A stretch of DNA of 18,197 bases. Origin: Opitutaceae bacterium (GTDB lineage Bacteria > Verrucomicrobiota > Verrucomicrobiia > Opitutales > Opitutaceae). The first letter of the stretch is position 1, and every line of letters begins with the position of its first letter. Below the pieces are notes generated by a model, which saw nothing but the letters and a program-made list of their open reading frames with translations, made no database searches and was not told where the DNA came from. The translations under genes and the position numbers were made by a program. The stretch spans positions 401-18,597 of the forward strand of contig JAHFTG010000009.1 of NCBI GenBank assembly GCA_023269455.1. Reading direction: 5' to 3'. Below are positions 13,927 through 18,197 of the stretch, piece after piece.

Positions 13927-15015
13927 ATGTCCGACCCGCTACAACCCATCCGGGAAAAGATCGACGCTCACGACCACCAGCTCGTCGAGCTGCTAAACAG
14001 CCGCCTCGCCCTCGCCGCCGAGATTGGCAAACTCAAGCGCACGTCGGGCGGCCAAATCTACGTGCCCGAGCGCGAAGACGCGGTCCTTCGCAAGGTCGCC
14101 TCGCTGAACCACGGGCCGATCAAGAACGAGGCGCTTCAGGCCATCTACCGCGAGATCATGTCGGCGGCCATCGCCCTCGAAAAACCGTTGCTCATCGCTT
14201 ATCTCGGGCCGGAGGCGACCTACACGCACGCGGCGGCGATCAAGAAGTTTGGCGCGAGCGTTGACTACTCGGCCATCGCGACGATCTCGGACATTTTTAC
14301 AGCGGTGGAAAAGGGCGAGGCCGACTACGGCATCATCCCCATCGAAAACTCCACCGAAGGCTCCGTGCGCGAGGCGCTGGATGGCTTTGTGGAGAGTGAC
14401 CTGAAGGCCGTCGCCCAGATCCACCTTGAGATCAATCACGCACTGATCTCCGCGACGCCGCTGGCCCTGATCAAAAAAGTTTACTCCAAGGATCAGGCGC
14501 TGGCGCAGTGCCGTGCCTGGCTGCAACGCCACTTGCCGCATGCGCAGCTCGTGGAGACGTCGAGCACGGCCACGGCGGTTGAGTTTGCGCAAAGCGAGCC
14601 GGGGGTCGCGGCGATTGCCTCCGAGCTGGCGGCGCAGGTGCGCGGCGTGCCGGTGCTGGCGAAAAACATTCAGGATAAAAACGACAACACGACGCGGTTC
14701 TTCGTGATCGGGAAAAAAGCTTCAGGCCCGGTCGGTGGCGGCCGTGATCTCACGAGCTTCGTGATCTCGCTGGGCGACGAAGCGGCGGCGCACTCGGGCT
14801 CGCTGCTTAAGATGCTGATGCCATTCGGCCAGCGAGGGATCAACCTATCGAAGGTCGAGTCCCGCCCGAGCAAAAAACGTCCGTGGGACTACCTGTTCTT
14901 CATCGATGTCACGGGGCACCATGACGACCCGGCGATGAAGGAAGCGGTCGCGGAGTTGCGGCAGTTCTGCCCGCTGGTGAAGTGGCTGGGCAGCTATCCG
15001 GCGGTCACGCCGTGA
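13927..15015 (+). CDS. pheA: Bifunctional chorismate mutase/prephenate dehydratase
   Basis: This P-protein converts chorismate to prephenate and then to phenylpyruvate, the committed branch to phenylalanine. The 362 residues divide into an AroQ-type chorismate mutase (about 1-85, with IREKIDAHDHQLVELLNSR), a prephenate dehydratase domain (about 88-265, with IAYLGPEATYTHAAA, IPIENSTEGSV at 137-147 and NTTRFFVIG at 254-262) and a C-terminal ACT domain (about 275-360, with GSLLKML and NLSKVESRPSKKRPWDY). In the family, phenylalanine bound to the ACT domain inhibits the enzyme, so feedback control is expected. T256 in the TRF motif is the likely dehydratase catalytic residue. The gene begins 2 bases after scpB and is probably translationally coupled to it. 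It is followed by a perfect bidirectional terminator. Confidence 0.97.
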   Translation: MSDPLQPIREKIDAHDHQLVELLNSRLALAAEIGKLKRTSGGQIYVPEREDAVLRKVASLNHGPIKNEALQAIYREIMSAAIALEKPLLIAYLGPEATYTHAAAIKKFGASVDYSAIATISDIFTAVEKGEADYGIIPIENSTEGSVREALDGFVESDLKAVAQIHLEINHALISATPLALIKKVYSKDQALAQCRAWLQRHLPHAQLVETSSTATAVEFAQSEPGVAAIASELAAQVRGVPVLAKNIQDKNDNTTRFFVIGKKASGPVGGGRDLTSFVISLGDEAAAHSGSLLKMLMPFGQRGINLSKVESRPSKKRPWDYLFFIDVTGHHDDPAMKEAVAELRQFCPLVKWLGSYPAVTP

Positions 15016-15024
15016 GGCTGTGAT

Positions 15025-15065
15025 CCACGAAAAAGGCGGCCCGTTGAGGGCCGCCTTTTTCGTGG
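15025..15065. terminator. Bidirectional intrinsic terminator between pheA and rho
   Basis: The 18-base arms 15025-15042 and 15048-15065 are perfectly complementary around the 5-base loop GTTGA. The stem has a GGCGGCCC/GGGCCGCC core next to A5/T5, so each strand ends its core stem in a U-run. It starts 9 bases after the pheA stop and ends 18 bases before the rho stop, serving both convergent genes. Confidence 0.95.
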
Positions 15066-15083
15066 AGTGGACAGGACGGACGT

Positions 15084-16319
15084 TTATCGCGCGATGAGCT
15101 TGAGGAACTCGTCGTTGTTCTTCGTTTTCGAGAGACGGGCGATCATCGTATCGGTGGCCTCTTCGATCTTTTGGGCGACGAGGGCGCGGCGGAAGAAGTG
15201 GATCGCATCGAGCTTTTTGGCGTCGATGAGCAGCTCTTCTTTGCGCGTGCCGGAGGCTTGGATGTTCATCGCGGGCCAGAGGCGCATCTCGGCACATTTG
15301 CGGTCGAGCACGAGATCGCTGTTACCGGTGCCCTTGAATTCCTGGAAAATCACGTCGTCCATGCGGCTGCCGGTCTCGACGAGCACGGAGGCCACGATGG
15401 TGAGCGAGCCACCTTCCTCGATGTTGCGGGCGGAGGCGAAGAGCTGGCGGGGTTTTTCGAGGGCGCGCACGTCGAGACCACCCGAGCCGGTGCGGCCGGA
15501 GTTCTTCATGGTATTATGAGCGCGGGCGAGGCGGGTGATCGAGTCGATGAAGAGCACGACGTCCTTGCCGACCTCAATGAGACGGCGGGCGCGCTCGATG
15601 GCCATGTCGGCGATGCGCACGTGGCTGTCCACGTTTTCATCGTTGGAAGAGGCCCATATCTCCGCGGGGACGCTGCGGCGGAAGTCGGTGACTTCCTCGG
15701 GGCGCTCGTCCACGAGCAGGATCATGACGTGGCACTCGGGGTGGTTTTGCAGGACGCCAAGCGCCATGTCGCGGAGAAGCGTGGTTTTCCCGGTGCGGGG
15801 CGGGGCGACGATGAGCCCGCGCGTGCCTTTGCCGATGGGACAAAAAAGATCGACCGCACGGGTGGTGAGACGTCCGTCCTTGAGCTCCATCTTGAGCTGC
15901 TTGTCGGGCGACATGCTGGTGAGCGCGGTGAAGTCGGGGCGGTCTTTACGATCCTCGATGCTGAGGCCATCGACGGACTCGATGAACTTCATCTTGGGAT
16001 TCGGGAAACGACCTTCGGCAGGCCAGGCGGTGCCGGTGATGTGGCTGCCTTGGCGGAGCTTGAAGCGGCGGATGAGTTCCTTCGGCACAAACGTGTCGGA
16101 GGGACGGCGTTTGCCGTAGCGCGCGGTGTCGAGAAGCTGGCCGTTGCCGCCTTTCTGGATGTCGATGTCCAAGATGCCTTGGACTTGAATCAGGTTTTCT
16201 GGCGGGCGCTCGTATTGCTGGGGGGCAGGCGCGGCGACAGTCGCAGGAGAGGGGGCCGCCGCCGGAGCGGGCTCCGGGGGCGTGGCGTTGGCCGGGGTGG
16301 TGTCAGGGTTGTTAACCAT
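15084..16319 (-). CDS. rho: Transcription termination factor Rho
   Basis: Rho is a hexameric RNA-dependent ATPase that ends transcription of untranslated RNA. The 411-residue protein has a Pro/Ala-rich N-terminus (1-40) in place of the usual helical Rho_N domain, then an OB-fold RNA-binding domain (about 44-125) and the RecA-like motor. Motor signatures are KGTRGLIVAPPRTGKTT (164-180, P-loop 172-179), LLVDERPEEVTD (201-212, Walker B region with the catalytic acid), FIDSITRLARAHN (257-269), the Q-loop segment GRTGSGGLDVRALEKPRQ (275-292), SARNIEEGGSLTI (296-308) and EFKGTGNSDLVLDRK (327-341). In the OB fold the usual G-F-G-F primary RNA-binding motif reads GNGQ (58-61). No Shine-Dalgarno precedes the ATG at 16319. 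The AT-rich leader (16320-16350) may be where Rho controls itself, as in other bacteria; this is not shown. Confidence 0.96.
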   Translation of the reverse strand: MVNNPDTTPANATPPEPAPAAAPSPATVAAPAPQQYERPPENLIQVQGILDIDIQKGGNGQLLDTARYGKRRPSDTFVPKELIRRFKLRQGSHITGTAWPAEGRFPNPKMKFIESVDGLSIEDRKDRPDFTALTSMSPDKQLKMELKDGRLTTRAVDLFCPIGKGTRGLIVAPPRTGKTTLLRDMALGVLQNHPECHVMILLVDERPEEVTDFRRSVPAEIWASSNDENVDSHVRIADMAIERARRLIEVGKDVVLFIDSITRLARAHNTMKNSGRTGSGGLDVRALEKPRQLFASARNIEEGGSLTIVASVLVETGSRMDDVIFQEFKGTGNSDLVLDRKCAEMRLWPAMNIQASGTRKEELLIDAKKLDAIHFFRRALVAQKIEEATDTMIARLSKTKNNDEFLKLIAR

Positions 16320-16362
16320 GGGTGATAAAAACGATAAAATAAAAAGAGACGGGTGCAGATGC

Positions 16363-16391
16363 TTGACGCGGGAAATCCATGACGGGATAAA
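16363..16391 (+). promoter_or_regulatory. Predicted sigma-70-type promoter of the acetyl-CoA synthetase gene
   Basis: TTGACG (16363-16368) is followed after 17 bases by GATAAA (16386-16391), matching consensus at 5 of 6 and 4 of 6 positions with ideal spacing. It lies in the 133-bp gap between the divergent rho and acs genes and would give a leader of about 55 bases before the GTG start. Confidence 0.55.
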
Positions 16392-16452
16392 AACCTGAGT
16401 GTCGTTGCGCGCTACTTGCGTGTGCGACCAACAACCCCAAATAGTTCCTACC

Positions 16453-18197
16453 GTGACGGAAAAAACGACTACCTCAGTAACCCGCGAAAAGCGGATTTTT
16501 AAGCCTTCGGCTGAGTTTCAACGCCAAGCAAACCTTGGGAGTTATGCGGCTTATAAGAAGCTGTATAACGAATCTGTCAACACCCCAGAAAAATTCTGGG
16601 AGCGGCAGGCCAAGGAATTGCTCGTGTGGCGGAAGCCCTTTAAAAAAGTCCTCCAGTGGGATGCTCCGCACGCGAAGTGGTTTGCCGGTGGCAAGCTCAA
16701 CGTCTCCGAGAACTGCATCGACCGCCACCTCGGCACCGCCCGTGAAAACAAGGCGGCCCTCATCTTCGAGGGCGAGCCGGGCGACGTGCGCACGATCACC
16801 TACAAGCAGCTTCATTTCCATGTGTGCCGTCTGGCGCACATCTTCGAAAACATGGGCATCGTGGCCGGCGACCGCGTCGCGCTCTACCTGCCCATGATTC
16901 CCGAGGCGGTCATCGCCATGCTGGCCTGCGCCCGCGTTGGCGCGATCCACACGGTGATTTTTGGCGGTTTCAGCGCCGAGGCCATCAAAGACCGTCTCAA
17001 CGACTGCAAGGCCAAGCTCGTCATCACCGCCGACGGTGGCTGGCGCCGTGGCAAGGTCATCGAGCTCAAAACCAACGTCGATAAGGCGCTGAACGATTCT
17101 CCCAGCGTCCAGTCTGTCATCGTGGTCAAACGCACCGGCACGCCCGTCACCATGGTCGAGGGCCGCGACGTGTGGTGGAAGGACGCTTGGGATGGCGCGC
17201 CCAACACCCATGAGGCAAAAGCCTTCGATTCCGAGCACCCGCTCTTCATTCTCTACACCTCCGGCTCCACCGGAAAACCGAAAGGCGTGCTCCACACCAG
17301 TGCGGGCTACCTGCTGGGCGCGAAGTTGAGCAGCCACTACGTTTTCGATCTCAAGGAAACCGACCGCTATTTCTGCACCGCCGACATCGGCTGGATCACC
17401 GGCCACAGCTACGTTGTTTACGGCCTGCTCTCGAACGGCTCGACCATCTTCCTCTACGAAGGCGCGCCCAACCAGCCCGAGCCCGACCGCTTCTGGCAGA
17501 TGATCGACCGCCACGGCATCACCATCCTCTACACCGCGCCCACCGCGATCCGTGCGTTCATGCGCTGGGGTGACAACTACGTCCTCCGCCACCGCCTCGA
17601 TTCGTTGCGCCTGCTTGGCTCCGTCGGCGAGCCCATCAGCCCTGAAGCGTGGAAATGGTTCCACAAGCTTATCGGCAAAGGCCGCTGCCCCATCGTGGAC
17701 ACGTGGTGGCAGACGGAAACCGGCTCCATCATGATCGTGCCGCTCCCGGGCTCCACGCCCATGAAACCCGGTTCCGCCTCGCTGCCCTTCTTCGGCGTGG
17801 CTCCGAAAGTCGTGGACGAAAAAGGCAAAGAGGTTCCTCGCGGCACCGAGGGGAAACTCATCATCACGAAACCGTGGCCTTCCATGTTGCGCAGCCTCTG
17901 GGGCGACGACGAACGTTACGAAAAAACCTACTTCAGCGACTATCCCGGCATCTACTTCACCGGTGACGGAGCGAAGCAGGACAAGGACGGCTACTTCTGG
18001 ATTATCGGCCGCGTGGACGACGTGCTCAACATCTCCGGCCACCGCATCGGCACTGCCGAAGTCGAGGCCGCCCTCGCTACGCATCCCGCCGTGGCCGAGG
18101 CCGCCGCCGTCGGTCGTCCCGACGACCTCAAAGGCCAGGCCCTCGTGGTGTTTGTCACGCTCAAGACCGGCCTCGAAGCCAGTGACAAACTCAAGGA
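16453..18197 (+). CDS. acs: Acetyl-CoA synthetase (AMP-forming), 3' end outside window
   Basis: Acs activates acetate to acetyl-CoA through an acetyl-AMP intermediate. The window shows 581 of the usual 650 or so residues; the C-terminus with the conserved acetylation lysine is missing. ANL-superfamily signatures are YTSGSTGKPKG (268-278, P-loop), ADIGWITGHSYVVYGLL, TAPTAIRAFMRWG, VDTWWQTETG (415-424, where W419 is the likely acetate-pocket tryptophan), TGDGA (503-507, D505 for the AMP ribose) and GRVDDVLNISGHRIGTAEVE (519-538, hinge and CoA region). The acetate-specific WWQTETG favours acetyl- over propionyl-CoA synthetase. The start is a GTG at 16453 (VTEKTTTSVTREKR); no ATG start lies nearby. 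The first 200 or so bases are less GC-rich than the rest. It is divergent from rho. Confidence 0.95.
   Translation, partial: MTEKTTTSVTREKRIFKPSAEFQRQANLGSYAAYKKLYNESVNTPEKFWERQAKELLVWRKPFKKVLQWDAPHAKWFAGGKLNVSENCIDRHLGTARENKAALIFEGEPGDVRTITYKQLHFHVCRLAHIFENMGIVAGDRVALYLPMIPEAVIAMLACARVGAIHTVIFGGFSAEAIKDRLNDCKAKLVITADGGWRRGKVIELKTNVDKALNDSPSVQSVIVVKRTGTPVTMVEGRDVWWKDAWDGAPNTHEAKAFDSEHPLFILYTSGSTGKPKGVLHTSAGYLLGAKLSSHYVFDLKETDRYFCTADIGWITGHSYVVYGLLSNGSTIFLYEGAPNQPEPDRFWQMIDRHGITILYTAPTAIRAFMRWGDNYVLRHRLDSLRLLGSVGEPISPEAWKWFHKLIGKGRCPIVDTWWQTETGSIMIVPLPGSTPMKPGSASLPFFGVAPKVVDEKGKEVPRGTEGKLIITKPWPSMLRSLWGDDERYEKTYFSDYPGIYFTGDGAKQDKDGYFWIIGRVDDVLNISGHRIGTAEVEAALATHPAVAEAAAVGRPDDLKGQALVVFVTLKTGLEASDKLK

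Noticed and set aside
15171..16325. 384-codon open frame on the + strand
   Set aside because: It is antisense to rho, with Gly/Glu/Asp-rich low-information sequence.
16474..18084. 536-codon open frame on the - strand
   Set aside because: It is entirely antisense to acetyl-CoA synthetase, which has every family motif in the other strand.
1..18197. CRISPR arrays, tRNAs, insertion sequences, toxin-antitoxin pairs or defence genes
   Set aside because: No regularly spaced direct repeats, cloverleaf sequences, transposase motifs or recognisable defence domains were seen.

Overview
The window is about 18.2 kb of GC-rich chromosomal DNA from a Gram-negative bacterium. It carries an LPS gene (lpxK), a lipoprotein gene, and little recognisable Shine-Dalgarno sequence. 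The protein sequences and the mix of genes (M29 aminopeptidase, an adenosine-deaminase-family gene, a Rho without the usual N-terminus, a ScpB with an insert) fit Verrucomicrobiota, probably an Opitutus-like Opitutaceae. That placement is inference from memory, not a search. Nearly everything is housekeeping metabolism and information processing. I see no phage, transposase, CRISPR array, tRNA or rRNA, and no multi-gene system I would call new.

Layout. 1-687 (-): 5' part of a class V aminotransferase. It is divergent from a + strand run, 836-5231: lpxK, M29 aminopeptidase, adenosine-deaminase-family protein and RluD-type pseudouridine synthase, with short gaps throughout. 5254-9756 (-): Ppx/GppA phosphatase, an inverted repeat of the CAGGAT type, rsmI, an intrinsic terminator, a small Gly-rich lipoprotein, a membrane-anchored coiled-coil protein and pgi. 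9973-11063: three unrecognised small genes, one a 51-residue two-helix membrane protein. 11155-12879 (-): ilvD. 12998-15015 (+): scpB and pheA, two bases apart, closed by a perfect 18-bp terminator hairpin shared with rho, which converges on it (15084-16319, -). 16453 to the right edge (+): acetyl-CoA synthetase, cut off by the window end.

How the genes relate. lpxK makes lipid A. RluD-type and RsmI proteins modify rRNA. Pgi, IlvD, PheA and Acs serve central carbon and amino-acid metabolism. ScpB acts in chromosome segregation and Rho in transcription termination. The coiled-coil protein and the lipoprotein are 6 bases apart and probably form a small envelope operon.

The points most worth a second look are the altered P-loop of LpxK, the altered primary RNA-binding motif and missing N-terminal domain of Rho, the insert in ScpB, the CAGGAT-type repeat, the long bulged inverted repeat after ilvD, and a start-codon context with almost no Shine-Dalgarno but C at position -1 in 15 of 18 genes.
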